Assembly (NCBI GenBank): GCA_030549335.1
Contig: CM060188.1
Span: 6,882,001-6,946,000, forward strand
Source: Pontederia crassipes
Lineage: Eukaryota > Streptophyta > Magnoliopsida > Commelinales > Pontederiaceae
Direction: 5' to 3'
DNA length: 64,000 nt
This document shows positions 36,087-49,142 of the stretch, in pieces. Numbering within the stretch: position 1 is the first letter of the stretch; every line of letters begins with the position of its first letter. The position numbers and the translations under genes were made by a program. The notes beneath the pieces were generated by a model. It did no database searches. It was not told where the DNA came from and was given only the letters and a program-made list of their open reading frames with translations.

Positions 36087-36320
36087 GAGAGGTTTATGAT
36101 TTAATAAAAATAAAAAGTTTTGTCATTGCCTACATAGATGAGAAGTTGTGACAATCTTGTGTGAGATACTTCTTTGAGGAGTTATTGACAGCTTTGTGTG
36201 AGGCGCTCTTCCTACGGATGTTGCCGCATAATGCGAGGTCATCTCCATCGAGGGATGTTATCGCCTAGTGCAAGGTCATCCTTTCCTATGGGGTCATGGT
36301 CCAGGTAGTTACACACTTTA

Positions 36321-36952
36321 GGCCTCGTTTGGCAACTGGAACCAGACGCTAGTTCCGGCTAATTTCGCCAAACGATATGACGTTTGACGGAATCGAAAAT
36401 AGAACTCAGTTCCAAAAAACGGATCACGTGATCCCTTTTTCTTTGCCTTGGTTCCACCAAAATACCATTCACTGCAACAACCGTCATCTTTTTTTTTTAC
36501 ATCACGTGATGACATTTTTTTTCAATTTCATTTATTCTTTTCTTCTTTCTTTATTTTCTCTCTCACACATGCATCTTATAAAATAATTTATTTAATAAAT
36601 GTAAATTATTTATTATAACATATCAATATAATATTATTTCTTACTTATTATTTCATTAATTTTTTTAATATTTTACTACATATAATTATTAAAAACCAAA
36701 TTTTTTTATTTAAATAAATTATTTTTAACAAAATTTTTAATTTTTACTTTAATTTTTATTTACTAAGTTTATTTTATATGCCTTATAATATCAATTTTTT
36801 ATTTTAAAACCCACCAAAAATTAATCCATCGCATCTATTTTTTTCTATCACATCAACTACCTTATTTTTCATCATCAAATTTCACTTCATCCTAACACAA
36901 CTACAACTACGGGAACTTGATGGAATTCCAATTTCTATTGCCAAACGACCCC
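36321..36952. mobile_element. Tourist-like (PIF/Harbinger) MITE, 632 bp
   Basis: The left end GGCCTCGTTTGGCAA and the inverted right end GGGGTCGTTTGGCAA form inverted repeats with two or three mismatches. The left flank is TTTA and the right TGTA, so a TTA-type duplication is only suggested. The inside is very AT-rich with no coding potential. The TCGTTTGGCAA core is common in plant Tourist-like elements. Confidence 0.6.
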
Positions 36953-37065
36953 TGTATGTTTACAATGGTATTTTCTAAAAGTGGAGAGCTCTTCAAACTC
37001 ATGGATAAGATAAAAAAAATTATGAATGGCTAAAGATTAATGGAAGGACTTTGTATTATGAACAT

Positions 37066-37834
37066 TGTTGCATGTAAAATTAATAGCAAATTCTAACAAG
37101 TGCACTAGTCCCTCAAGTAATAAAGTGAATGAGTAAAGATATCGTTCACATGAGGATGATTAATAAATTAGATTCTGTTTTAACCTTCTTAATTAAGAAA
37201 TTAAGAAAAAAATTGTTTTCAAGTGCAAATAAAATAAAATGATAAAAATAAAGTAAATGATCACTTGGATAAATAAGGATTTGATTAGAGCACTTAATTA
37301 TCGCCATTAAAATGCAATGAATCTTTTCAACTTTAATTAGTTGAATTAATAATAAAGTTGAATTTCCAAAATTAGTTAACCAATGTTTAAAGCTTTAACT
37401 ACTATCTTAAGTATAATTAGAATAAATTAATCATCTCAGTTTTTAACTTATTTAATTAATCAAGAGATGCATTAAATTAAAATTAAGATTAAAGACTTTC
37501 TCAAGCCACCTTAATAAGTACACAAATTAGGTCTCTTTTGATTTATCTAATTATGGCATGCAATGAATAAGATTGGTTCTAGAAACTATTAAGAAAATAA
37601 TTACTTCTTCTCATATAGCAATCAACTCATAAATCATGAAATTAAAAGAAAGCATTAAATATGAAATTGCAATACTATTAAAGATTCAGACTAAAGTAAT
37701 ATTGAGAAATATTACAAAACACAAATAGGGTTCCATTAGGATGACCCTAATGAAAGAATAAATCTAAGAAGAATAATATCAAATCTAATATAAAAGAATA
37801 GGAAAGAAAACAAAGAACTCTTGCGGCTGTTGCG
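37066..37834 (-). mobile_element. LTR fragment of the TGATGC...GCATCA family
   Basis: The start TGTTGCATG and the tract with AAGTGCACTAGTC and CAAGTAATAAAG match the inverted 3' end of the solo LTR at 44843-46439. The promoter part is not seen. It abuts the LTR of the next element. It is a broken fossil. Confidence 0.5.
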
Positions 37835-38482
37835 TGTCACGAGGTCATTCTCAAACACGAGACCTCGTACGGAAACTAGGCGGATTGGCACCTAGCCAAA
37901 CCTATTTTGAATAACGACAGAAGTTTTATGATCGAAATGACTATGTCGAGAGTCACTCTTATAGTCATTTGATCATGGACATGACTAAAGTATTAGACTA
38001 CTCGTCATGGGTTCGTGACATTAGCGCATTTCGGCACTAATGCAGGCGTTTGAATACTTAATGTTCTAAGGGGCAGCCGAGGTACCACGGATATCCAAAA
38101 GGTTCATCGATGTGGATTTCCACCTCGCGCTCAAGGTCAGACACTAGAACTAAAAAAACTGATATGATAAAATATAACATACATCTGGGCCAGAAAGGCG
38201 CTAGTGAACTCTTCCCTAATGTACCATAGGTATAGAAGTCTTATTACAAAATGAGAAATGTAAAGGGCGTACCCTAAGGGTATCGTCACTTGTCCATTCA
38301 TAAATATGACCTTACAAGATAATGCCCTAAGAGCGGATAACTTGATACTCCGTAATACTACGCAGTGCGGGGCGACTACATGTGTTCTATGATTTGGCGC
38401 CAAGCGGTCGAGAACTTTGAGTTGAGTGGCACTGGTGCCACGAGACTTTGTGTGTCGTATCACGAGAAAACACTCTGTGACA
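37835..38482 (-). repeat. Left (3') LTR of the composite element
   Basis: Matches 44350-44842 plus 46445-46597 end to end. The two LTRs differ at many positions, so this element is clearly older than the Copia element at 31410-36086. Confidence 0.75.
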
Positions 38483-40518
38483 TTCTCCCCCATCAAAGTC
38501 GATGACGCCCCTATGTCGTTGTCCGTGGCTTCTTCGTTGACTTTGCATGTCTAGTTGGATTCCATCTTCTTTGCCTTGACTTCTACTTCACCAGCATCAC
38601 ACAGTGTTAGGAATGTCCACATCATTTTGGGACTCACTAAAGACTGCTCCCTCAGGCCTGCTTTGCTTACTGATCATTTGTCCAATCTGGGGTCATCACT
38701 TGTGTAGCGCCAGTGGAATCTGCCATCTATGTGATCTGGCTTCATCGGAGGTAGCACAAGTCCTTTAATGAGAACATTTGTAACTTATCTTCTTCGGGTG
38801 CTTTAGGTCTCTATTGAGAGCGACAAGAGTCTCTCCACATTCGCCATAGTTCAAGTCAATGTCTCCATGTTGCAGATGACTGCAACGTAGAGTCATCCAT
38901 CCGTCGAATACATAGCACATGACCACCTCACTCTTGGTGGTCATTTGAAATTTCGACGATCTGAGATGGAGAAAGGCTTTTTGATACAACACTCTATATA
39001 TTGTCCGCTTCGAGTTGCTATAGTGAGCGACGAGAATCTCCCCACATTCCCTTGTGGTTCAACACAATCTTCCTGCTTTGATGGATTTTGTCTTTGTCTT
39101 GGTAGAATAGTTTTTCCCTTGCAACTTAAGCTTCTCTCCCTCATCATTGCCCTTGCCCGCCCAAGGGCTTTGGTGGCATGGCACTTGTCATGGCATGAGT
39201 GATTGACAGTGGCAACTAGCGAATGGAGGTTGGAGCAATTCCATCGTTGCAACTTCGTCCTAGTCCAAAACTTCAACCTCTTTGCAGAAGACCACCAACG
39301 TTGGGTCTTCGTCCACCTAGGAACACTATAGGTGGAGCTCGGTGATACCTTTCATGTCCTCCAACATGCTATTTTGTCTAATGCTGAACAATGCGATCTT
39401 AACCTCCAGTCCTGACTTGTTAGGGCATCCATAATTGATGAACTAACATCTGCCTTTGTCCTATGTCCTATGTCTCAATGGGACCAATGTTGCAACGTTT
39501 CTCATTGTCACGATGACAGTGCCATCATAAGTTCGTCACATCTTGCAGGATTCTTGGGATATGCTTTCTTCCGATCTTGAGACCTCCTATAATCTTCAGC
39601 CACACTTTTGAAGTATGGACGGGGTAATGTCATTGTGCTCGTTAATGAGGATGATGCACCTTTGATACTCGTTCCTTTGCAACTCGAACGAAGTAATATC
39701 ATTGACAGAGATCATGCACCCTTAACATACTTGTCTATCGGGTGATTGACTCTCGCAAAAAAGTAACCGTTCCGGGTCTTCACTGATTCATGGGGATGCT
39801 TGTGAAGACACTCCGCTTAGGCAAGCGGATTGTTATTGGAGAGCTCATGGCAAGAGCTCCAAATGTCATCTCCATCTTCATTTGAAGGGATGATATCGTT
39901 AGTGTGTCCTTCGAATCTTTGGACTTCGATCTTTGGAGGCCGCTTCGATTACTCCAGGCATTGGTCGAGAGCAAAGGACATGCCTTCCTTCGATTGGCAG
40001 TGGAACACTTGACAACAGCATGTCAAAGTTCACCAAATGCTTGAAGCTCAGACCATTTGGCAAATTGGTCATTGGGGTTGAGGCGTCGATTTGTGTTGGC
40101 ACATAGTAGTTCGTCCCAACTCTTGATGGGTGATATTACATCGCTTGCAGAATGACACTTGACGAGGCAGGCAAGACTATCAGCTCATCTTCAAGTGTTC
40201 GTAAGTAATCAATACTTTGCCCCATTTGTGAAAGTCATCTTGGCGCGGTAAGGCTGAAAGCATGACAAGATGCTTGTGAATGATGCTCCGTAGCTAAAAG
40301 AATGATATTTCTTAGCCGAAAGGGACCATGAACCTTGATGCTTAACCTTAAGCCAACTTCTTGCGTGGAGCAATTTTGTGCTTAACGTTGCATGGCTGGG
40401 CATGCGATGCGACATCACAAGATACAAGATATCGAGCAGCGCAAAATTATCATGATACGATAGTCCCTGAATTTAACACGGAAACTTTGAGTTACACGGC
40501 AGTTGTGTAATATGATCT

Positions 40519-43500
40519 TGTAATATGAGGAATGCCATCACGGTGGAGCATGAGGACACTCTTCCTGACGTGACATTTCAAGATTCCTGATTGGATATTT
40601 GAGGTAGTGATTTGCTCGAGTGAGCGACGTATGACTATCATGACCTCGAATTAAATCTTAGTTTAATCCAAAGTTTGCGACTCATTATGGATGATCAAAT
40701 AAAAATATGAAGAAATGCGAAAACATGATATAATTTACTCTTCTTTTATAACATAAGACTAAAAGTATATGATTAAATAAATTACATAATATGTGATGAT
40801 CATTCAGAGCAAACTGATACTCCTTAAGTTATACATTTTACAAAATATATAATTTTATTTTCGATACAACTTATTGTGTCATAAGTAATAAACATGACTA
40901 GTTCTCATGACATCTTAATAGAAAGATACGAAAGATATAAATCTTCTCATCATACCACCGAGGATATTATAAAATTCTTTTAAGACTATCACCTCGCACA
41001 ATCCTCAAAGAGCTATATGAATCTGAAAAATATTAAAAACAATATTATGAACAAAAATAGTTCGGTAAGTTAATAACCCATAATCTATGTGTTACCATCT
41101 AATTAATTCAGAGAGACATGCAAAGATATGAAATCATTATAATATCACAATCAGTGTTTTCATATATTTGAAAATAATATATATAATTTCCTAATCAAAA
41201 TCATTACACTCCAATTGTAATCAATATCAGTCAAATCATATCAAATAGATGTATGCAAATGTAAGACTCTCGTATGAATGCACGGATCATCAACTGACCA
41301 GTGTCGGTAGGTGAACTTTAGAGGTGGCTTCCATCGTGATAAGCGATGTAGGACTTAACTCCATTCTACCTCATCCCTTTCGGGGAACAAATCATATAGC
41401 GATAGGTGAACTCTAGAGGTGGCCCATACGGATTCTAGAGGTGACCTCCATCGCAACTACTCACGGTGGCACTTAACTCAACATGACACTTAGCTCCAGT
41501 ATATCTCATCACATTATTGGGGAACAAAATGATGTATTGAGCTCTAGAGGTAGCTCCCATCGTGTTCAGCGATGTAGCACTTAGCTCCAACCATTATACA
41601 AGCAATGCAGACAAATGCAGATGCATGATTCATCATATAATAATTGTATCTCAAATATCAAAAGATGAATCGTATCAAATATCATTTCAAATAGAACAAG
41701 ATTGCACTTCTCGTAATCCGTTCATATCATATCACATATGCTTTTCAAATGTGCAATTATATAATCATTCAGATATACTTTTCATAACTATATTTCTCGA
41801 AATCAATTCATAACATATCCAAAACATATTCAATACATATAATAATCGATGTCACACTGAATTAAAAAAAGGTAAAAACATAGAGTATGAGAAATCAACT
41901 TACCTCTTATGGCAACCGAAAGACTTTTCCCTTTTTCCTTTCCCCTATTACTCTTCCAATCCTATAACGTTCTTATCAATACTATGGAGTCCATGCCAAC
42001 ATGTCCTATGGGGACCCAACAATGATGCATTTAGCCTTATAACTTAATTAATTGGTCAATCATAAGAGTTCATCTTGTATCCTGACTTAGCGTACTTTTT
42101 GAAACAAAATTCATATCTTTTATTAAACATAATCCAACCTTATGATTCTAATCTTATATGTATAAAAATTTCTACATAATTGTGCATAAAAGTTTGAGAC
42201 TTTATTTCCTAAGGGTTGATTCGCAGAAAAATTTCAACCTGGATTTCTATTGCATTTGTGTTCTGCTAGATTGACTGACCTTGATTATATAATTTATATA
42301 AATATAACTCATATTTCTTCATTTTCAATTTCTTCTGAAAGAAGACTTTATCAGATTTGAATCGCAAAAGTTTTAATAATTAATAGAATGCTCTGCTCTA
42401 AATTCATTCTGACTGAATATGGCTCGGTCAAGAATTCATTAATTTCACTAGACATAACCTTTTCAAGTGATTCCATTTATAAATAAAACTTAACTTCGGT
42501 ATCCTTACCTTAGGTTATAAAATAATTATATAACATATTTGATTTAATACACAATTTACAAGATGAGGTAATCATTTTGGTGGACAGAATAATAACACCT
42601 TAAACAAGAACATAACTCTTTCTGCAGACCTCGAATTAACTTGATTCCCAATATCAAAGAAACTAGACACATAAGAGAGTGAACATGATTAATTTCATGA
42701 TTTATATCATATTTTATAATTCACAAAAAATTTCATGGTGGCATACACCTAGATTATGTTTCAAAATTTAATAGATAGATGTAGTGATTGCAACATTTAT
42801 ATCATTTTAGTTAAAACTTAGTTTTAAGTGCTTCCAATTGAATTGGAACCTTATTTATACTAGGCATAAGACATAAATATAATATTATAATTATAAGAAT
42901 ATGATTTATAGTTTAATTTATAATATGTTCCAGTTCTGTCCGGACAGCATGATATATGTGTATCTGTTTGTACATAACTTTTCGAATGCATAAAATTTTG
43001 AGATAATTCTTTCTTCCATGGAAACTAAACTTCTATGGGGACAAGTGACCCACTTTTTATAATTTTTGGATCACCATAGAATATTTCATTAGCTGGCTAA
43101 GCACTCAGCTCCTAAAATTTAAAGTTGACACATATCATATGCTACGCCAATTAATTTTGAGTTTCTAACAACTGTTCTAATTTTCATTATTAATTCACAA
43201 TCGGGATGATATAGTTGCTTCTCCATACGCATACTCAAAATATTATAATAAAATTAAATAAATTCATTTCTTACGTACCTGAATTTGTTAACCTTCTATG
43301 TTTTTTTTCTTTTTTTTTCTTCTCCTTTCATCTTTCCTTGTTCGGCCGGCAATTAACCTAGCTCTCTTTTTTTTTCTTCCCTTTTTTTTCAACTCTGTGA
43401 TCATTCGATCCGCATCTAACAGGGGTATAAAGACATACATATTTCTCTCTCCTGTTTTTTTTCCTTTTTAGCTTGAGGCGGTGGGGAGATAAGCATATCT

Positions 43501-44059
43501 ATCTAAATAAGTGGCAAAAGATATCACCAAGAGGTAAGGCGGTTGGTGGTGGCACACGTACAATCCAATTTTTATGAAGTTGGTCAAATGGAAAAGGAAA
43601 CAAAGGCATTTGTCATTTAATTAGAAGATGAATTATTATAATTTTATTATGTCCACGATTGAATGCCTAATTTAAATAATTATCTTAAAATGAGGTTTAT
43701 TTTTAGTTGTATTAAATTCTGAAAAAAATGCCCATCTATGTATTCACGAGAATAATCAAACTAATTAACTGAAATATAATTGATTTACTTTGCTAAGATA
43801 AACGATAGTAATTCAATTAAACTAAACTTAAATCGAATGGCATAATTGACAAAATAATTATATAGCTTCCTCCCACTTAGATTAAAATAATTAGGATATC
43901 TTCGTTATTAGTTACTTTGAAATCATTTATTATGCTCGAGTATCCATTAAAATTAATATACAATATTATAATTAAACTAATTCAGATAGAAGAGAATTAT
44001 TCATCTTATTAATTATCAATTAAGTTAATTTACATGAAAGTAAATCTTAAGATATTACA
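40519..44059 (-). mobile_element. Large solo LTR, TGTAATATC-type (Tekay/Del-like)
   Basis: The right end GATATTACA and left end TGTAATATG form short inverted termini about 3.5 kb apart. ATGAT occurs on both sides (40512-40516, 44060-44064), though two extra bases separate the left copy from the terminus, so the target duplication is tentative. The sequence near 40690-40720 matches (inverted) the LTR at the right edge of the window near 63960-64000. It contains a block of LTR subrepeats and no gag or pol. It lies within the element at 37835-46597. Confidence 0.6.
41290..41600. repeat. LTR subrepeat array
   Basis: Four or so units carry the phrases CTCTAGAGGTGG and ATCGTGNNNAGCGATGTAGC with ACTTAGCTCC. 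An inverted relative of the same array lies at 63120-63385. Confidence 0.75.
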
Positions 44060-44349
44060 ATGATCATCCCGATTAGGCGGGGTGATCAATTCGTCATCAT
44101 AATGCAAACATTCATTGACATGATATGGGTGTATGAGAAACTTACTGCGGAGCACGATTGAGAGTGCGGCGATGAAGCTTGCCAAGCATTCATCGTTGGC
44201 AATCATGATCAGAGACCATGGTACCAGTGCACCTGAGTGTAGTGGAGTTTTTGGGTGTAAGCACTTTTCCTACACTATGACACATTGCGACGACACAAGC
44301 GAGTCATCGTCGCATGAATTCGAGTAGGATGAACGGCTCTTATATCATT

Positions 44350-46597
44350 TGTCACGGTATCATTCTTGAACTCGAGACCTCGTGCGGAGACTAGGAGGAT
44401 GGGCACCTAGCCAAGCTTATATTGAATAGCAACAAAAGTTTTATGGTCGAGACGACTATGCCGATAGTCACTTTTATAGGCATTCGATTACGGATATGAT
44501 CAGAGTGTTGGACTACTCGTTATGGGCCTATGGCATTAACGCGTTGCGGCACTAATGCAGGCAGTTGAATGCTTAATGTTAGAAGGGGCAGCTGAGGTAC
44601 CATAAGATACCAAGAAGGGTCACCGATGTGGGTTGTCGCCCCACACTCAATGTCAGACATTAAAATTAAGAAAGCTTGCTTGTATTAAATATGATGAAAC
44701 ATAACATATATTTGGGCTAGGAATTAGTGAACTCCTCCTAATATACTGTAGGTATAAGAGTTTTATTACAAAATGAGAAATGTAAAAGACGCACCCTACG
44801 TGTATCATCACTTGGCTATTAATAAGGATGACCTTACAAGATTGATGCATGCGAAATATAACATATAATTAGCCATGCATTTAATTACATTTTGATTCCT
44901 TTTCATATTGCATGCATAATTTTTTAGCCTTATTTGCTTTAATTATATAAAAATAGAAATCTACTCAAATTATATGTTTTATTGTAGAAAAAGCAAGAGA
45001 GTTGAGTTAGGAATCTACAGAAACAAATGGCACTGGAATCGGAGTTAAAACAGAGCTAGAAAGTGGAAATGAGTGAAGACTGTCAAGGCTAAATCAAATA
45101 TAACGGGCCGTTATATGACCGTAACAATCGTAACGGCAGAGGCGTGAACAGCCCGCTAACAGGCTCAATTTTGAGCAGAACCTGACTTGGACATTGTAAG
45201 GACCGTTAAATCCAACTTATGGGCCATTACGAAGGTTGTTTTCAAATTTTTTTTGACTTTTCTTGAGGATTTCAAGTCCAGATCAAATTCAAATTTTATC
45301 CTAATCCTCAGAGATGATTATGAAAGATATTTACTCAGATTTAAAGGAATTTTGGATGTTTTAAAGACCTATCAAAGTCCATTTCGAATTTATTTATTTT
45401 AACATGAAAAGACTTTGAATTCAACCGAAACTCTACTAAAACTCTTGGAACCTCTAGAGACTATAAATAGAGACCCTAGGCAAAAGAACTTGTGCTTGGT
45501 GGTGCTTGGAGGTGCTTGAGATCTGGGAGCCGTGCCACATTGCAGAAGATAAATTTTAGAATTTTTTGGTGTTTGTTCGGAAAAAACTGCGAAGCAACTC
45601 AGCGCGTGTACTTTGCAATGATCCAGAGATCATTGAAGGCGAAAAATTGTCTTCTACCTATTGTTTGGATGCTCTTTATTCATAATTTTTATGCCTAATT
45701 AATTTTGTAATAGAGATATTTATTCTTTACGAGAAAACTGCATGAATTTGATTGTTAGATTTGAATTAATATTATTATTTCATATTCTTTTGATTATGAT
45801 TGTTGTGGTTAATGCTTTTTACTAAGATTATTATATTCTGAAATAAGACTACAAACTAGATCTAGGGTGGTTAGTTTTAGGATTTAATAATTTTCAGCGA
45901 GTTGATTCTTAACTTAAAGTTGAAGCAATCATAACACGAAACTAGTAACTCATCATTTGTGCTAGATTTTGTGCAGTCTATAAATTTTTACCCAGCGAGA
46001 ATAACTGTTAATTTATGAATTATAAATTAATGCATCTTAATATCTTTCTTAATTAAAGATAACTCATCGTTCGTGGTCTTAGGTTTTGCGAGAATTAAGA
46101 TAATTTGACTTACTTAACGTAGAGGTCATTAAATTACGTAATCCTAATCCGTCTAACCTATTTATCATTATTATAATTCAATCATTATTATGATTAATGT
46201 TAGTTAATCATCATCATTAATCACCCATAATCCTTAGGCTCAACACCAATTTATTTTATTTTCTACACATTTATTTTCTGCTTTCATATCACAACACCCT
46301 TTTCTTCTCTCAGCAAATTATTAGGATATATTAGATTTAACTTGTTCCTCGTAGGTTCGACACTCTAGTATCTACTTTATTACTTGATACGACTAGTGCA
46401 CTTACTAGCAAATTTATTTGTTATAAATTCTACGCATCAAAGATAATGCCCTAAGAGTGGATAACTTATACTCCGTAATATTACGCAGTGTGAGACGACT
46501 GCATGTGTTTCATAATTCGGCGCCGAGAGCTTTACGTTGAGCGGCACAAGTGCCGCGAAACTTCGTGCGTCATGTCACGGGAAAACACCCCATGACA
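44350..46597 (-). repeat. Right (5') LTR of the composite element, interrupted
   Basis: The pieces 44350-44842 and 46445-46597 together match the left LTR. They are parted by the solo LTR at 44843-46439. Confidence 0.75.
44843..46439 (+). mobile_element. Solo LTR, TGATGC...GCATCA family (type copy)
   Basis: This 1597-bp unit starts TGATGCATGCG and ends CTACGCATCA. It is flanked by a perfect 5-bp duplication AAGAT (44838-44842, 46440-46444). The host LTR resumes exactly when compared with 38300-38320, an empty site. A CTATAAATAGAG promoter box lies at about 45463. It has no coding sequence. The family recurs at 5565-8072, 27931-29069, 37066-37834 and, more distantly, 51815-53473. The ends resemble Tat-type Gypsy LTRs. 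Confidence 0.88.
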
Positions 46598-47841
46598 TGT
46601 GCACGTGCTCTCTCGAGTTTTCGACAAAGCTTCTCTCTTCATCTTTTTCTAGGCTTTAAATCTATGCTCTAGGGATGCCTTCCCATGTATGTGGTCTCTC
46701 TCCTTTATAGATTTTTCGTTCTCCAAAGGAAGAAATCAAAATTATATTCGAAAAAGGGATAAAATCTACTCCATGACCGCCCAACATTCCGCCGTCATGA
46801 CCGCGATAGTATCCACGACCATGGTCGAGATGATGTTTCATTTTCGTCTTCCAATCGTGCTCACGACTGTGAGAGCCGATGTCATGGCCATGACCAAGAT
46901 GATGTGATTCCAACTTGCGTGCTCGTCCATGAACGTTGGTGGAATGGCCGTGGATAAGAGCATGGCCGTGAACTTGTGTGGCATGGCTGCGACTGTGGGC
47001 ATTAGTGACGCGACTCAACTTGTAGAGGCACGGTCGTGACCACATGGGGCACAACTGTGACTGAGGCTATTGTTGTAATTTTCATGTGTTTTCGATCGTT
47101 TTCTTGTCATTTTCATTTCTTACAATAAAATTATCCAAACTTAGGTAGAAATCAAATTTTAAAGTTTTTTATAAAAATAAATCAATTTTCTCCTCTCTTA
47201 ACCACAAAAGACTCCTAATATGCAAATTAAATAACCTAAACTAAGATAAGATTTTTCTTGTATCAAACATGAATATGAACAAATTACTATGGAACAATGA
47301 ACATGAACACCAAGCGAAATGGAACCATGATGAGCCTAATCGATTGATCCTAAATGATGATTCTAATTTATGTTTGTTTGATGCTTATTTTGATGGTGCT
47401 AACTTATGACTTATATGAATTTACACATAGCTTTATGCTAAGGATTGAGCTTGTTCTCCTGTGTGATCTCCGTAGGTACATGACATGGATGCGCCCCCTA
47501 ATTAAGGTGTGTGTGACGACTATAATTCGGATGACGTGTGCACATGACTATTTTAGAGTCTAGATGGAATCTTTCTCTTTCATTATATCGAGTTGTATTT
47601 TCATTTGAATGAGTCGAAGTTGTACTTATGTCATGGACTTTTGTATGTTAGGATTGATGTACTTTTTTTATCTAGCTTTTGCATTTTTATTCACTTGTTG
47701 TAGTATTTTATTTTAAAGTCTTTCACTTACATATTATGAATCTTGTTCATCCAGGTCAACAAAAAAAGTCAAAGAAGGATAAAAAATAATGATTGAAAAT
47801 AGATTCCGTCACGTGGCAGGATCGAATTTTGAGATGTTACA
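46598..47841 (+). mobile_element. LTR-like remnant ending GATGTTACA
   Basis: From about 47270 the sequence resembles the 3' half of a large Gypsy LTR and ends GAATTTTGAGATGTTACA at 47841, comparable with the terminus at 1181. The part 46780-47050 contains repeats of a CATGGCCGTGA-like motif, which give a long His/Gly-rich minus-strand frame I do not believe. P450-flank sequence begins at 47842. It is a broken fossil with an uncertain left limit. Confidence 0.5.
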
Positions 47842-48381
47842 GCAACAAGTAATTGGAATTCCCTTGGAACACTCGATCCGTGTGGCAGAATATATTTTGT
47901 TCTTCTCTCAACGCTTGGCAGCCGCACAGAGATAAGTAATGACGAAGGTGGTGACTTTTTATCTTTTATTTACTGTGAGTTGGTAACGTGAAAGAAAGAA
48001 AGAGGTCTCTGTCGGGCAAAGCTGACAACTCAACAACTGGATTTCATCCTGTGGTAGTCTTGATAATTTCATAAATCAAATTTGTAATTTTTTATCAAAT
48101 TTATAATTATTAGCTCTCATTGGATCTCTAGAAGTAAATTTCACTGACAATTATCCAAAGAATTCTTCGTATAGTCACTTAACTCCAGTTTGTAATATTA
48201 CCGTTATCGAACTTAAATAATATTTCACCATTACAATCGGCTATAGTCACTCATCAGTGGAACATTGAATGCGAATGTGATAGCCCAAAAATATTTCTCT
48301 CTTTTACGTCAAATTTAAAAAAAATAAAAAATATCATATCAATACATTTCTCTTCGACACTCAAATTTAATTTCGTACGTG
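47842..48381. repeat. P450 promoter-side flank, displaced piece
   Basis: 47850-47960 matches 59345-59440, which lies about 750 bp upstream of the third P450 (shared CTCGATCCGTGTGGC). In the second P450 unit it should follow 27930. It has been pushed 20 kb away by nested LTR elements. No gene is present. Confidence 0.7.
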
Positions 48382-48660
48382 CACTACAAGAAATCTATTG
48401 AATAGCCATTGTGACATCAAAACAATGTCCCTATTGTTAGCGCTGCTTTGGCATTTTGTCCACCCCACAGCTAGGGAAACTATAGCGTCTGAATAGTGTC
48501 ATTGCATTTTTAGCACTATGTCGGCGCTAGTAGTGTCGGATGGTGAGTGTCACCTCTCTTGTACGGAGGCGCTAATGTGTAGCTATGCATTTTAGCATCT
48601 TGTTAGCACCACTTTAGAGACACATTGTTGTGTCTCTTATCGTGCTATTTCTTGTTGTTA
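48382..48660. mobile_element. Small CACTA-type non-autonomous element (candidate)
   Basis: It starts CACTACAAGAAAT and ends ATTTCTTGTTGTT, an inverted partner with decay at the tip. The inside holds several GCGCTA/GTTAGCGC-like motifs in both directions, as subterminal repeats of CACTA elements do. A 3-bp target duplication is not clear. Confidence 0.55.
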
Positions 48661-49142
48661 TGCATGAGCATTCAACTTTTCAAAAAAAAAAAAATTTCAA
48701 ACATGATTACCCAATTAACTTTTCAAAATTTTAGTCATAATCATCATAAAAATTTGAAATAATAAAAAAACATAATAAAATAAAAATAAATAAAAAGTGC
48801 AATAGCCTCAATCTACTTAAAGTTGAACTTTCGAGTTGAGTCTTATCGGATTGTGCTCAAGCCGATCAAATTGGCTTTGACTGTGTTTTGGATTGTAGCG
48901 GACCGGCACATTCGTAATCATGTTGTGTCGAGTCATGCTGGAAGGTACTTTGGGCCGACCCGACACGATTTGGGCACGACTCATCTGGGTCAATCCACCC
49001 AAATTTTTTTATCTATATAAAATATATAATAGTATAACAATTTTAACTATTAAACTGGGAAATAAAAATTATTAAAATAAAATATCTATCACATGTTTGT
49101 CCTAAAATTTGGAGGAATAAAAATAATATAATATATGAAAAT
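48661..49142. other. AT-rich stretch without a recognisable gene
   Basis: Low-complexity A/T runs. A short stretch at 48820-48990 contains GGGCCGACCCGACACG-like motifs of the kind found in hAT MITEs, but I found no ends. Confidence 0.5.

Larger units (their letters stand above)
37835..46597 (-). mobile_element. LTR retrotransposon fossil with two nested solo LTRs
   Basis: The left LTR is 37835-38482 (648 bp). The right LTR is 44350-46597, which is 646 bp once a nested insert of 1597 bp and its target copy are set aside. Both start TGTCACG and end TGACA. Beside the right LTR the minus strand reads TGATATAAGAGCCG, close to the initiator-Met primer site TGGTATCAGAGC, and a purine tract GATGGGGGAGAA lies beside the left LTR. 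The element therefore runs on the minus strand. Gag-like pieces are visible at 38765-39280 and 40210-40430, and no pol domain was recognised. It is broken; I could not find a convincing target duplication. The superfamily is undetermined. Confidence 0.7.

Noticed and set aside
46662-47054. His/Gly-rich 130-codon minus-strand frame resembling a metal-binding repeat protein
   Set aside because: It comes from a repeated CATGGCCGTGA-like DNA motif in an LTR-like region; there is no start context, splice site or relative to support a gene.
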